A DNA stretch of 64,000 bases from Planctomycetota bacterium. Lineage in GTDB: Bacteria; Planctomycetota; Phycisphaerae; Phycisphaerales; UBA1924. Position 1 is the first letter of the stretch; each line of letters begins with the position of its first letter. Both the position numbers and the translations under genes were made by a program. Below, piece after piece: positions 16,003-24,448 of this stretch. Below the pieces are notes generated by a model that ran no database searches, was not told where the DNA came from, and saw only the letters and a list, made by a program, of their open reading frames with translations. Where the stretch lies: contig JBCBSM010000001.1 in the NCBI GenBank assembly GCA_039819165.1, positions 1,488,001 to 1,552,000 on the forward strand. Reading direction: 5' to 3'.

Positions 16003-18182
16003 CGCAGGCCTCCCGAGAGGCCGGCGCCGCGGGAGACGCCGCCGAGATCGGTCTGGCGTCGCCGCTAGTGGCGATTCCCCGCGTGGGACCGCGACGGGCG
16101 CAGCAACTGGCCGCGCTCGGGCTGACCAACGTGGGCAAGCTCGTGGCCCACCTGCCCAGCCGGCACGAGTGGCGGGAGGCCGAGGCGCCCATCACCGAGA
16201 TCCAGCCCGGCGGCATCGCGTCGGCCGTGGGCGAGGTGACGGCAACGCGGATCGCCGGGCGGTACCCGCGGCAGCGGCTCGAGGCCAAGCTCACCGACGG
16301 CACCGGCGCGATCGCCCTCGTGTGGTTCAACGGAGCCTACCTCAAGCGGACCATCCAGCCGGGCGTGAGGCTCCGCGTGCAGGGCCGGGTGGCGGAGTTC
16401 GATCATCGTCCGCAGATGGCCAATCCGGCCTTCACCGTCCTTCCGGAGGCCGAGGAGGCCGACGCGCCGGCGCCAACGCCCGGGGAGCGCCGGCTCTGGC
16501 CGGTGTATCCGGCGGGCGAGGGGCTGAAGCCCGACGCGATCGCCGAGATCATCGCCGCGGCGCTGCCGCACGCGCTGCCGCTGATCGACGACCACCTGCC
16601 CGAGGCGTTCCGAAAGGACCGCGGCCTGCCGACGCTCGCCGACGCCTACCGCATGCAGCACGCACCGGCGGACGAAGACGAGGTCGCGGCGTCTCGCCGG
16701 CGGCTGGCGTACGACGACCTGCTGCTGCTGCAGCTGGGCGTGCAGCTGCGCCGCGGGCAGCTCCGGCGGTCGGGGCGGGCCCCGGCATTGCGGGCCGACG
16801 ACGAGGTGCGGCGGCGGATCCTGCAGCGGCTGCCCCACGAGCTGACGGCCGGCCAGCGCCACGCCGCGGGAGAGATCGCCGACGATCTGTCGCAGAGCAC
16901 GCCGTGCAACCGGCTCGTGCAGGGCGACGTCGGCTCGGGCAAGACGCTGGTGGCGGCCTACGCGATGCTGCTTGCGGTCGCCTCGGGGCACCAGGCCGCG
17001 CTCATGGCGCCCACGGAAGTGCTGGCCGAGCAGCACGCCCAGTCGCTGCGTGCGATGCTGCAGAGGGCCGACGTCCGCCTGGCGCTGCTTACCGGCACGG
17101 TGCCCGAGCCCGAGCGGGCCTCGATGCTCGCGGCGCTGGAGGCCGGCGAGATCGATCTGGTGGTCGGCACGCACGCGCTGCTCACCGACCGTGTCCGATT
17201 CCGAAGCCTCGCGGTGGCGATCATCGACGAGCAGCACCGCTTCGGCGTCGAGCAGCGTGCGGCGCTGCGGGCCAAGGCGGGCGACGAGTCCGCGCCGCAC
17301 ACGCTGGTCATGACGGCCACGCCCATCCCGCGCACGGTCGCGGTCACGCTGCTGGGCGACCTGGACGTGTCGACCATCGACGACCTGCCCGCGGGCCGCA
17401 AGCCGGTGCGCACCGAGCACGTGCCCTACGCGGCGCGCAGCTCGGCCTACGCGCGCGTGCGGGCGTGCGTCGACCGGGGCGAGCGGGCGTTCGTGGTCGC
17501 GCCGGCCATCGGCGGCGAGGACGCGCAGCTCGCGCTCGTGCCCGCCGGCGCCGACGATGGTGCAAACCGCGGCGGGCTCGTCGGCGTTGCCGACCTGGCC
17601 GAAGAGCTCGGAAGCGGTCCCCTGAACGGGGTACGGCTGGGCGTGCTGCACGGGAAGATCCCGACGCGCGCCCGCGACGCGATCATGGAGCGCTTTCGTA
17701 TCGGCGAGATCCAGGTGCTGGTCGCGACGACCATCATCGAGGTGGGCGTCGACGTGCCCGAGGCCTCGTGCATCGTGATCGAGCAAGCCGATCGCTTCGG
17801 CCTCGCGCAGCTGCACCAGCTGCGGGGCCGCGTGGGCCGGGGCGGCCAGGACGCCGAGTGCATGCTGCTGGCCGACCCCGCGACCGAGGACGGCACGGGC
17901 CGGATTTCGGCCATGTGCCGCACGAACAGCGGCTTCGAGCTGGCCGACGCCGACTTTGCGCTCCGCGGTCCGGGCGAGCTCTTCGGCTCCCGGCAGTCGG
18001 GCGCACTGCCGTTCAAGGTGGCCGACCTGGTGCGGGACGCCGACCTGCTGGAGCTTGCCCGCCGCGACGCCGTGGCGTGGATCGAGCGCTCGCCCACCCT
18101 TTCGAGGGGTGAGGACGCGGTGCTCAGGCGGCGGGTGATGCGGACCGTCGGCGACTGGCTCGGGCTTGCCGACGTTGGCTGA
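15999..18182 (+). CDS. recG: ATP-dependent DNA helicase RecG
   Basis: 727 residues from a GTG that overlaps the upstream stop. The N-terminal wedge/OB domain includes LPSRHEWREAE and ALVWFNGAYLK. Helicase motifs follow: GDVGSGKTLVA (Walker A, about residue 310), MAPTEVLAEQH, IIDEQHRFGV (the RecG DEQH box), MTATPIPRT, then TTIIEVGVDVPEA and QLRGRVGRG of the second RecA domain. A C-terminal TRG-like region contains FGSRQSG. RecG remodels stalled forks and Holliday junctions. All motifs are intact. Confidence 0.97.
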   Translation: MTQASREAGAAGDAAEIGLASPLVAIPRVGPRRAQQLAALGLTNVGKLVAHLPSRHEWREAEAPITEIQPGGIASAVGEVTATRIAGRYPRQRLEAKLTDGTGAIALVWFNGAYLKRTIQPGVRLRVQGRVAEFDHRPQMANPAFTVLPEAEEADAPAPTPGERRLWPVYPAGEGLKPDAIAEIIAAALPHALPLIDDHLPEAFRKDRGLPTLADAYRMQHAPADEDEVAASRRRLAYDDLLLLQLGVQLRRGQLRRSGRAPALRADDEVRRRILQRLPHELTAGQRHAAGEIADDLSQSTPCNRLVQGDVGSGKTLVAAYAMLLAVASGHQAALMAPTEVLAEQHAQSLRAMLQRADVRLALLTGTVPEPERASMLAALEAGEIDLVVGTHALLTDRVRFRSLAVAIIDEQHRFGVEQRAALRAKAGDESAPHTLVMTATPIPRTVAVTLLGDLDVSTIDDLPAGRKPVRTEHVPYAARSSAYARVRACVDRGERAFVVAPAIGGEDAQLALVPAGADDGANRGGLVGVADLAEELGSGPLNGVRLGVLHGKIPTRARDAIMERFRIGEIQVLVATTIIEVGVDVPEASCIVIEQADRFGLAQLHQLRGRVGRGGQDAECMLLADPATEDGTGRISAMCRTNSGFELADADFALRGPGELFGSRQSGALPFKVADLVRDADLLELARRDAVAWIERSPTLSRGEDAVLRRRVMRTVGDWLGLADVG

Positions 18183-18188
18183 CAACTC

Positions 18189-18194
18189 CATAAT
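18189..18194 (+). promoter_or_regulatory. Putative -10 box for leaderless HTH gene
   Basis: CATAAT (five of six to TATAAT) lies 6 nt before the GTG at 18201. The 18-bp gap after recG has no ribosome site. Confidence 0.4.
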
Positions 18195-18200
18195 CCCGGC

Positions 18201-18752
18201 GTGGAGCGAGAGAGCCTCCGAGATCGGCTCGAGGTCGCGATCGGCGAACGCACGAATCGCCGCATCGCCGACCTGACCAACACCAGTCCGGAGACGGTCC
18301 GCCGGTACCTGGCCGGGCATGCGCCAAGCGTGGACTTCATTGCGCGGCTGTGCGGCGTGCTCGGGCTCAACGTGGATTGGCTTCTGACGGGCCGCGGGCC
18401 GATGCGGGTTGCCGAGATGGGTCCCGACGCCCTCCGCCGCGCGAATCCCACCGATCTATTGACGCGGGTGGCATCGGCCATCGAGCAGCTCGACGATCGC
18501 GTAGATCGGCTGGAACGCTACGCCCAGGGCCTCGAGGTCATGCTGCGCACCGGCCCGAAGCAGCCGCGGCGCGCCGAGACGGCTGCGGCGGCGACCGCGA
18601 CGAGCGTGGAGGCCAAGCCGATCAGCGATGCGGCCGTGAAGGGCCAGAGCGGAGCGCAGGACCATGGGCAGCAAGCCGTTGGCGGAGCACGAGCGCGAGC
18701 CGAGTGGATCGCCGATGCTCTCCCCCAACGACCACGTCCGGATGCTGGTTGA
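18201..18752 (+). CDS. CI-repressor-type helix-turn-helix protein
   Basis: 183 residues. The first 65 form a helix-turn-helix: RIADLTNTSPETVRRYLAGHAPSVDFIARLCGVLGLNVDWLLTGRG, like the DNA-binding domain of phage CI-type repressors. A predicted coiled segment (VASAIEQLDDRVDRLERYAQ, about 92-111) may allow dimerisation, and the C-terminal 65 residues are low-complexity. No protease domain is present. It starts with GTG 18 bp after recG. The overlap of its end with the next gene (89 bp) suggests the two act together. The target is unknown, and there are no phage genes nearby. Confidence 0.65.
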   Translation: MERESLRDRLEVAIGERTNRRIADLTNTSPETVRRYLAGHAPSVDFIARLCGVLGLNVDWLLTGRGPMRVAEMGPDALRRANPTDLLTRVASAIEQLDDRVDRLERYAQGLEVMLRTGPKQPRRAETAAAATATSVEAKPISDAAVKGQSGAQDHGQQAVGGARARAEWIADALPQRPRPDAG

Positions 18753-19077
18753 GCTGCTGAGGCCGGCGGGCTCCGAGCTCGCGCGGCGTTGGCTCGCGTG
18801 CCTGCTCATCGCGCCCGAGCGGGAGCGGGCCGGCATCGTCGAGGCCATCGAGCAGCGCATGGCCGCCACCTACGGCGCCGCCGCCGAACCGGGCGCTCCA
18901 GAGGACGCCGCCGGTGACGAGGCACGCGAGATGCACGTCGCCCATCCGCCCCAGCAGAAGGACGGCTACGTCGAGCAGGTCATCACGACGTATACCGTGG
19001 AACCCAAGGACGAGGACGATTCGCAGAAGCCGCAGGCGGACGGCGAAGACCAACGTCCCGCGACCGACGCCGGCTAG
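18664..19077 (+). CDS. Hypothetical acidic protein next to HTH gene
   Basis: 137 residues, not recognised. A helical part (about 18-70, MLSPNDHVRMLVELLRPAGS...RRWLACLLIAPERERAGIVEAIEQRM) precedes an acidic, Gln/Glu/Asp-rich tail. The ATG at 18664 has AGGA just upstream; a start at 18715 would shorten the overlap with the HTH gene from 89 to 38 bp. Its stop and that of elbB share the palindrome CTAG (19074-19077). It may be a partner of the HTH protein; no function can be assigned. Confidence 0.55.
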   Translation: MGSKPLAEHEREPSGSPMLSPNDHVRMLVELLRPAGSELARRWLACLLIAPERERAGIVEAIEQRMAATYGAAAEPGAPEDAAGDEAREMHVAHPPQQKDGYVEQVITTYTVEPKDEDDSQKPQADGEDQRPATDAG

Positions 19078-19754
19078 CCGCCCGAGCTGCGCGCGGGCTC
19101 GCGGACCATCGCGAGCACGCGGTCGACCATCCTATCGATGCCCTCGAAGACGTCAGGCACGCTCGCGTCGTACATGTACGCGGGCGTGGAGACGATCGAG
19201 TTGGCCTCATCGACGACGATGTCCCGCACGTCGCAGTCCCGGTGCGTGGCGCCCATGCCCTCGAGACCCTTCGCGGTGCCGGCGTCGTCGCCGATGGTCA
19301 GCGTGGGGTGCAGCGACTGGCCGAACACCCGCGCCGCCAGGGCGGGCGAGATGCACGCGAAGCCCAGCGGGCGGCCGGCGTCCTGGGCCTCGGTGAGCAC
19401 CCGGGCGGTCTCGGGATCGGCCTGGCAGGTGGCGCCGTTGACGGCGAAGTCGCAGAGGTTCTTGGCGGCGCCGAAGCCCCCGGGCAGCACGATGGCGTCG
19501 AAGTCGCCGCCCTTCACTTCGTTGAGCGGCGTGATCCTGCCCCGCGCGATGCGGGCGGCCTCTCGCAAGACGCGGCGGGTCTGCCCGGTCTCCTCGCCCG
19601 TCAGGTGGTCGATCTCGTCGAGTTCGATGTCCGGGGCGAGGCAGGCGACCTCGGCTCCGCGCTTCTCGAGGGCGTGCAGCACCGCGACCGACTCGTGGAT
19701 CTCCGCGCCGTCGTAGACGCCGCAGCCGCTCAGGATGACGCCGACCTTGGGCAT
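19074..19754 (-). CDS. elbB: ElbB-type DJ-1/PfpI-superfamily glyoxalase
   Basis: 226 residues. It begins VGVILSGCGVYDGAEIHE, then HLTGEETGQTRRVL, EAARIARG, VLPGGFGAAKNL, GFACISPALAARVFG and VDEANSIVSTPAYM, closely following E. coli ElbB along its length. The nucleophile-elbow Cys is in GFACIS (CIA in E. coli). ElbB shows glyoxalase activity in vitro and was linked to isoprenoid biosynthesis; its role here is unproven. A strong GGAGGAGG site precedes the ATG. It is 32 bp downstream of map on the same strand. Confidence 0.92.
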   Translation of the reverse strand: MPKVGVILSGCGVYDGAEIHESVAVLHALEKRGAEVACLAPDIELDEIDHLTGEETGQTRRVLREAARIARGRITPLNEVKGGDFDAIVLPGGFGAAKNLCDFAVNGATCQADPETARVLTEAQDAGRPLGFACISPALAARVFGQSLHPTLTIGDDAGTAKGLEGMGATHRDCDVRDIVVDEANSIVSTPAYMYDASVPDVFEGIDRMVDRVLAMVREPARSSGG

Positions 19755-19786
19755 TTCGTGCCTCCTCCGGTGTGCACCGATCGGCG

Positions 19787-20635
19787 CTACGTGGTGATGA
19801 CGTCCGGCAGCTTCTCGAGGTCCGCGGTGAGCACCCGTGGCCCCTCCTCGGTGATGAGCACGTCGTGCTCGTGGTGCACGCTCTGCGAGCCGTCGGCGAC
19901 CATCAGCGGCCAGCCGTTGCCCCGCTGGACGATCCTCGAGGAACCCACCGCGATCATGGGCTCGACCGCCAGCAGCATGCCGGGCTCGAGCTTTGCGTAG
20001 GCGTCGGGCCATTCGATCCTGGGCACCGCCGGCACGCAATTCGAGACGAAGGGCGGCGCGTGCAGCGATCGGCCGTAGCCGTGCCCGCCCAGCCCGCGGA
20101 TCATGTGGAAGCCGCACTCCTGCTCGGCGTAGCCCTGCACCGCGCGGGCCCAGTCGATCAGCGGCGCACCGGGCTGGAGCGCCGCCACGCCCCTCTTGAG
20201 GCACTCGATCGAGCAATCCATGAGGCGGCGGGTGGTCTCGTCGGGCTCGCCGAAGGAATAGGTCCACGCGGCATCGCCGATCCAGCCGGCCTTGGTCACG
20301 CCGATGTCGACCTTGAGCACGTCGCCGGGCTGCATCGGCTCCTGGTGGGCGCCGGGGTGGCCGTGGACGACGTTGTCGTTGACGCTGAGGCACGCATGGG
20401 CCGGGAACGGCGGGTGGCGGCCCGCGCGGTAGTGCAGGAAGCAGCTCTTGCAGCCCAGCTTCGCCAGCGTGTCGGCGACGAAGCGGTCGATCTCGGCCAG
20501 CGTCTGGCCCTCGCGCAGGAAGCCCGCGACCGCCTCGTGCGTGCGGACGACGCAGCGTGCCGCCTCGGCCGCGTGCTCGATGTCCCGCTCGGAAGGGCGG
20601 GCCTTGCCGCCCCGGCGGCGTGCCGTGGATCGCAT
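19787..20635 (-). CDS. map: Methionine aminopeptidase, type I
   Basis: 282 residues. Metal ligands and active-site residues are in place: HGHPG (substrate His), KVDIGV (Asp), IGDAAWTY (Asp), [10 protein letters not shown] (metal His), VEPMI (Glu) and HHEHDVLIT (Glu). The enzyme removes the initiator Met from nascent proteins. It carries about 30 extra basic residues at the N-terminus compared with the E. coli form, without the zinc-finger cysteines of eukaryotic types. The ATG at 20635 has AGAGG upstream; TACACT about 40 nt further upstream is a candidate -10 box. It is divergent from pyrC over 67 bp. Confidence 0.93.
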   Translation of the reverse strand: MRSTARRRGGKARPSERDIEHAAEAARCVVRTHEAVAGFLREGQTLAEIDRFVADTLAKLGCKSCFLHYRAGRHPPFPAHACLSVNDNVVHGHPGAHQEPMQPGDVLKVDIGVTKAGWIGDAAWTYSFGEPDETTRRLMDCSIECLKRGVAALQPGAPLIDWARAVQGYAEQECGFHMIRGLGGHGYGRSLHAPPFVSNCVPAVPRIEWPDAYAKLEPGMLLAVEPMIAVGSSRIVQRGNGWPLMVADGSQSVHHEHDVLITEEGPRVLTADLEKLPDVITT

Positions 20636-20702
20636 ATGCTGCCTCTCGGGCGGGGCGTGCGGCCCGCGGAGCAGTGTAGCGAGACCCACCGGGAGTCGGC
20701 CG

Positions 20703-22046
20703 ATGGCGCGGCGGATCCGCATCGACAACGCGATGTGCGTGCTGCCCGAGGGAGTCCGGCGGGCGTCGGTGCTCGTTGAGGGCGAACGGATCGCGGACAT
20801 CGATCCCGCGGCCTCGGCCGCGGCCGACGAGGTGATCGACGCCTCGGGCCTGCACCTGCTGCCGGGCGTCATCGACGACCAGGTGCACTTCCGCGAGCCG
20901 GGGCTGACCCACAAGGAGGACCTGCACTCGGCGAGCCTGGCCTGCGCCAAGGGCGGCATCACGACCTTCCTGGAGATGCCCAACACCGTGCCGCACGCGA
21001 TCGACCAGGCCGGCATCGATCGCAAGCTCGAACTCGCGGCGGCCAGGAGCGTGGTGGACTACGGGTTCTACATCGGAGCAACGCCAGACAACGTGGAGGC
21101 GTTGCGCGCCGCCGAGCGGGTGCCGGGCATCAAGATCTTCATCGGCAGCAGCACGGGCGACCTGCTGGTGGACGAGCAGGACGCGCTCGAGCGGATCTTC
21201 GCCGAGACGACGCTGCCCATCTGCGCGCACTGCGAGAACGAGGCGACCGTGCGGGCCAACGCAGAGCGCCTGGGCGGCGGGTCGAGCGTGCACGACCACT
21301 CGCGAATCCGCGACCACGCCGCGGCGTTGATCGCTACGAAGCGGGCGACCGACCTGGCCATCCGCCACAAGCACCGCTTCCACGTGCTGCACGTGACGAC
21401 GGCGGCCGAGCTGCCGATCATCGCCGACCACCACGGCCTGATTACGGGCGAGGCGTGCGTGCACCACCTGTGGTTCAGCGTGGACGACTACGACCGGCTG
21501 GGCACGCGGATCCAGATGAACCCGTCGATCAAGACCCGCGAGGACGTCGAGGGTCTCTGGCAGGGGCTACGCGATGGGGCGCTGCGGGTCGTCGCGACCG
21601 ACCACGCGCCGCACACGCTCGACGAGAAGGCGCAGCCGTACCCCAAGAGCCCGAGCGGACTTCCCGCGGTCGAGAACAGCCTGGCGTTGATGCTCACCGC
21701 GATGCATGCGGGGCGGTGCACGCTCGAGCAAGTCGTGCACTGGATGTGCGAGGCGCCGGCCCTGGTCTGGGACATCGTCGACAAGGGACGCATCCGGCCG
21801 GGGTGCCTGGCCGACCTCATCCTCGTGGACCTAGACGAGCGGCACGTGGTGCGGGACGCCGAGCAGATCGCCAAGTGCCGCTGGAGCCCGTGGGACGGCG
21901 AGGAGTTAAGGGGGCGGGTCGTCCGGACGATGGTGCGGGGGTCGACGGTGTTCGAGTGCGGGCGGTTCGACGCCGAACACCGGGGCCGCCCCGCGGAGTA
22001 CGACCACGACCGGGGCGGGTACTGGGCGCAGTCCGATATCGGCTGA
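20703..22046 (+). CDS. pyrC: Dihydroorotase, class I
   Basis: 447 residues, the size of class I (PyrC/allantoinase-like) amidohydrolases. Motifs: [16 protein letters not shown] (metal His pair), [19 protein letters not shown] with the Lys that becomes carbamylated, AHCEN and HVLHVTTA (metal His), and ATDHAPHT (metal Asp). It closes carbamoyl-aspartate to dihydroorotate in pyrimidine synthesis. The start is the ATG 11 nt after CGGGAG. It sits 20 bp before gpmA on the same strand. Confidence 0.92.
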   Translation: MARRIRIDNAMCVLPEGVRRASVLVEGERIADIDPAASAAADEVIDASGLHLLPGVIDDQVHFREPGLTHKEDLHSASLACAKGGITTFLEMPNTVPHAIDQAGIDRKLELAAARSVVDYGFYIGATPDNVEALRAAERVPGIKIFIGSSTGDLLVDEQDALERIFAETTLPICAHCENEATVRANAERLGGGSSVHDHSRIRDHAAALIATKRATDLAIRHKHRFHVLHVTTAAELPIIADHHGLITGEACVHHLWFSVDDYDRLGTRIQMNPSIKTREDVEGLWQGLRDGALRVVATDHAPHTLDEKAQPYPKSPSGLPAVENSLALMLTAMHAGRCTLEQVVHWMCEAPALVWDIVDKGRIRPGCLADLILVDLDERHVVRDAEQIAKCRWSPWDGEELRGRVVRTMVRGSTVFECGRFDAEHRGRPAEYDHDRGGYWAQSDIG

Positions 22047-22066
22047 GCCCCGGGAGGAGGCGTTCG

Positions 22067-22831
22067 TTGGGCCACACACTCGTCCTCATCCGCCACGGGC
22101 AGAGCACCTGGAACGCCGAGAACCGCTTCACCGGCTGGAAGGACGTCGACCTGAGCGAGCGGGGCGCGGCCGAGGCCGCCCGCGCCGCCGGGTTGCTGCG
22201 GGCCGAGGGCCTGGACTTCGACATCGCCTTCACGAGCCTGCTTAGGCGTGCCATCCGCACGCTGTGGATCGTGCTGGACGAGATGGATCGCATGTGGCTG
22301 CCCGTCGAGCGGAGCTGGCGGCTCAACGAGCGGCACTACGGCGCGCTCCAGGGCCTCAATAAGGCCGAGACCGCCGAGAAGCACGGCGAGGACCAGGTCC
22401 ACGTCTGGCGGCGGAGCTACGACACCAGGCCGCCCGCCCTGGAACCCAGCGACGACCGCTGGCCCGGCCATGACCGCCGGTACGCCGACCTCGAGCCCGC
22501 GCAGATCCCGCTGGCCGAGTGCCTCAAGGACACCGTCGAGCGGGTGGTGCCCTACTGGGAGCAATTCGTCGCGCCGCGGATCCTGGCGGGGCAGCGGGTG
22601 CTGATTTCGGCCCATGGCAACAGCCTGCGGGCGCTCGTGAAGCACCTCGACGGCGTCTCGGACGACGAGATCGTCGGCATGAACATCCCCACGGGCGTGC
22701 CGCTGGTGTACGAACTGGGCGACGACCTGACGCCTCGATCGAGCCGCTACCTGGGCGACGCGGACGCCGTGGCCGCCGCGCAGGCGGAGGTGGCGGCCCA
22801 GGGTGTCGCGCGGAGCGGGGCGGGCCGCTAG
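22067..22831 (+). CDS. gpmA: 2,3-bisphosphoglycerate-dependent phosphoglycerate mutase
   Basis: 254 residues. The start is a TTG, chosen because GGGAGGAGG lies 6 nt before it and the protein then begins [21 protein letters not shown], with the catalytic His of [16 protein letters not shown] (Glu, proton donor) and [15 protein letters not shown] (second His) complete the dPGM active site. It interconverts 3- and 2-phosphoglycerate in glycolysis. The length matches GpmA. It probably shares a transcript with pyrC. Confidence 0.93.
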   Translation: MGHTLVLIRHGQSTWNAENRFTGWKDVDLSERGAAEAARAAGLLRAEGLDFDIAFTSLLRRAIRTLWIVLDEMDRMWLPVERSWRLNERHYGALQGLNKAETAEKHGEDQVHVWRRSYDTRPPALEPSDDRWPGHDRRYADLEPAQIPLAECLKDTVERVVPYWEQFVAPRILAGQRVLISAHGNSLRALVKHLDGVSDDEIVGMNIPTGVPLVYELGDDLTPRSSRYLGDADAVAAAQAEVAAQGVARSGAGR

Positions 22832-22975
22832 GCGTTATGGGGCGTCGCCCGCGTTGCGCACGCGGCGCAGACCCTCGCCTGCTCGCGCCGACGTCCCTCC
22901 GCGGTGGCTCGGCGAGGTGCGGCAAACGGATGCTCATGGATGGTGCTGGCCCCCGGTTGGGGCGGAGGATGTCCG

Positions 22976-23452
22976 ATGCTCGCAGGCAAGGTCCGTCGCG
23001 CGTTCACCCTCGTGGAGATCCTGATCGTGGTGGTGATCCTCGGGGTGCTGGCCGCCATCGTTGCGCCGCAGGCCGCCAACGCCATGGACGACGTCAAGCA
23101 GACCGCCTTCGTGGGCGAGATGCGGACGCTCGTGGACGCCGCCTCCGTCTTCCGGGCCCGCGAGGGCTACTGGATCGGCGACGGGGGTTCGGGCCAGATC
23201 CCCGCGGGATTCGAGGACTACGTCGACGAGGCCGACTTCGAGGCCGGCACGCCCATCGGCGGCGTCTGGGACACCGAAGCGAGGCCCGACTACGACGTGA
23301 CCCTCGCCATCGGCGTGCACTTCATTGGGGGGGACGCCCCGACCGTGGAGTACATGGAGCAGGTCGACGCGATCGCCGACGACGGCGACCTCGCCACGGG
23401 CGCGTTCCAGGAGTTCTCGTCCGACCGGTTCTACTTCATCGTCGAGTTCTAG
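22976..23452 (+). CDS. Stand-alone prepilin-like protein
   Basis: 158 residues with a GGAGG ribosome site 10 nt before the ATG. The leader MLAGKVRRA|FTLVE has Ala at -1, followed by ILIVVVILGVLAAIVAPQA, a pseudopilin helix; the start of the mature protein resembles GspG (PQAANAMDDVKQTAFVGEMRTLVDA). The C-terminal domain is acidic with no known motif. It could be a type IV pilin, a pseudopilin or a planctomycete-specific surface protein that uses the same export route. It is not in an operon with other gsp genes. Confidence 0.7.
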   Translation: MLAGKVRRAFTLVEILIVVVILGVLAAIVAPQAANAMDDVKQTAFVGEMRTLVDAASVFRAREGYWIGDGGSGQIPAGFEDYVDEADFEAGTPIGGVWDTEARPDYDVTLAIGVHFIGGDAPTVEYMEQVDAIADDGDLATGAFQEFSSDRFYFIVEF

Positions 23453-23470
23453 CCGGCCCCAGCCGGCCGA

Positions 23471-23986
23471 TCAGCCGCCACCACCCGAGCCACCCGGACT
23501 CGGCGCGGCGCCGGGATCCTCCGCGGGCGGAGGCGTCGCCGATGCGGGATCGGTGGGTGCGGGCTCAGCGATTGCAGGATCGGCCGGCGGGGGCTGCGTG
23601 CCGGCCTCGGCGGCGGCCTTCTCCTCGGCCGTCATGATCTCCTCGTCCGAGTCATCGCCCGAGACCTTGAGGAAGGGGATCGTGCTATCGATGTTCTTGA
23701 GCGTCTTGCGGAGCGAGGCGAGGTGCGTGTCGATGCTCGCCAGAGAGGCGTTGGTCGTCTTGAGGGTCTCGAGCTTGGTGTCGAGCTCGGCCAGCGTCGA
23801 GTTGGTCCGCTCCAGGGCCGACAAGCCCTGGTTGGCGGTGTCGAGCTGGGCCTTGATGTCGTCCATCGACGCGTTGATCCGCGTCAGTTCGTCGCGGATC
23901 TCCCACGCAATGCACCCCGAGCCGGGCAGCATCACCCCCGCCAGCAGCATCGCGGCCATCGCTCGGCCCGACCTCGTTGCGATCAT
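23471..23986 (-). CDS. Coiled-coil lipoprotein with Pro/Ala-rich tail
   Basis: 171 residues. The signal peptide ends at a lipobox-like LPGSGC (Cys25). Residues 30-100 are helical with heptad-like repeats (TRINASMDDIKAQLD...LAELDTKLETLKTTNASLASIDTHLASL), a likely coiled coil, and the last 45 residues are Pro/Ala/Gly-rich. The arrangement recalls small outer-membrane lipoproteins that tether or space the envelope, but I cannot name a family. Its start overlaps the stop of the DUF2007 gene (ATGA, 23983-23986). Confidence 0.65.
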   Translation of the reverse strand: MIATRSGRAMAAMLLAGVMLPGSGCIAWEIRDELTRINASMDDIKAQLDTANQGLSALERTNSTLAELDTKLETLKTTNASLASIDTHLASLRKTLKNIDSTIPFLKVSGDDSDEEIMTAEEKAAAEAGTQPPPADPAIAEPAPTDPASATPPPAEDPGAAPSPGGSGGGG

Positions 23987-24255
23987 CCTTCGTCTCCCTC
24001 GTCTGCGCTGCCCGCGTCGTCGCCGACCATGTCCGCGATGAGCAGCCGGGCGCGCTCGGCGTCCGCCGCCGCCACCAGCAGGCGGACATACCCGGGCGAC
24101 TCCGCCCGAAATCCCGCGCTCGCGCCGCCGACCATCTCGCAGCGGATGCCCGCCTCGCGGAGCGTGTTTACGGCGAAGCTAGCCTGGATCTCGGTGCGAA
24201 AGTCGGCTAATGCGACCGGCTCGGGGTGTTCCGGATCGGATTGATCGGTGCTCAT
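23983..24255 (-). CDS. DUF2007-type small protein
   Basis: 90 residues. VALADFRTEIQASFAVNTLREAGIRCEMVGG and YVRLLVAAADAERARLLI match the small ferredoxin-like DUF2007 domain (a putative signal-transducing fold, often fused to zinc ribbons or proteases). No catalytic residue is known. It is coupled by a 4-bp overlap to the coiled-coil lipoprotein and is divergent from the RsbU-like gene. Confidence 0.7.
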   Translation of the reverse strand: MSTDQSDPEHPEPVALADFRTEIQASFAVNTLREAGIRCEMVGGASAGFRAESPGYVRLLVAAADAERARLLIADMVGDDAGSADEGDEG

Positions 24256-24271
24256 GAGTGCTACGGGCCTC

Positions 24272-24295
24272 TCTCGCGGCGTGTCTCGCGGCGTG
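24272..24295. repeat. Perfect 12-bp direct repeat
   Basis: Two adjacent copies of TCTCGCGGCGTG in the divergent spacer between the DUF2007 and RsbU-like genes. This may be slippage or a regulatory repeat. Confidence 0.6.
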
Positions 24296-24448
24296 ATCCA
24301 GCTGGCGGCCTCCATCGAGGCGCCGTCGCGGGGCGGACGGTAGCTCGTGGGGCGTCGGCGGGAACAATCGGCCGGGGTGCGGACATCTCCTGTCATCCGG
24401 GATCGCGTGCGGCCGCGATGGGCCCTCGGGGCGGAGGCGACACTGGTC

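Noticed and set aside
23454-23469. CCGGC...GCCGG dyad after the prepilin gene as a terminator
   Set aside because: Stem of only 5 bp and no T-run.
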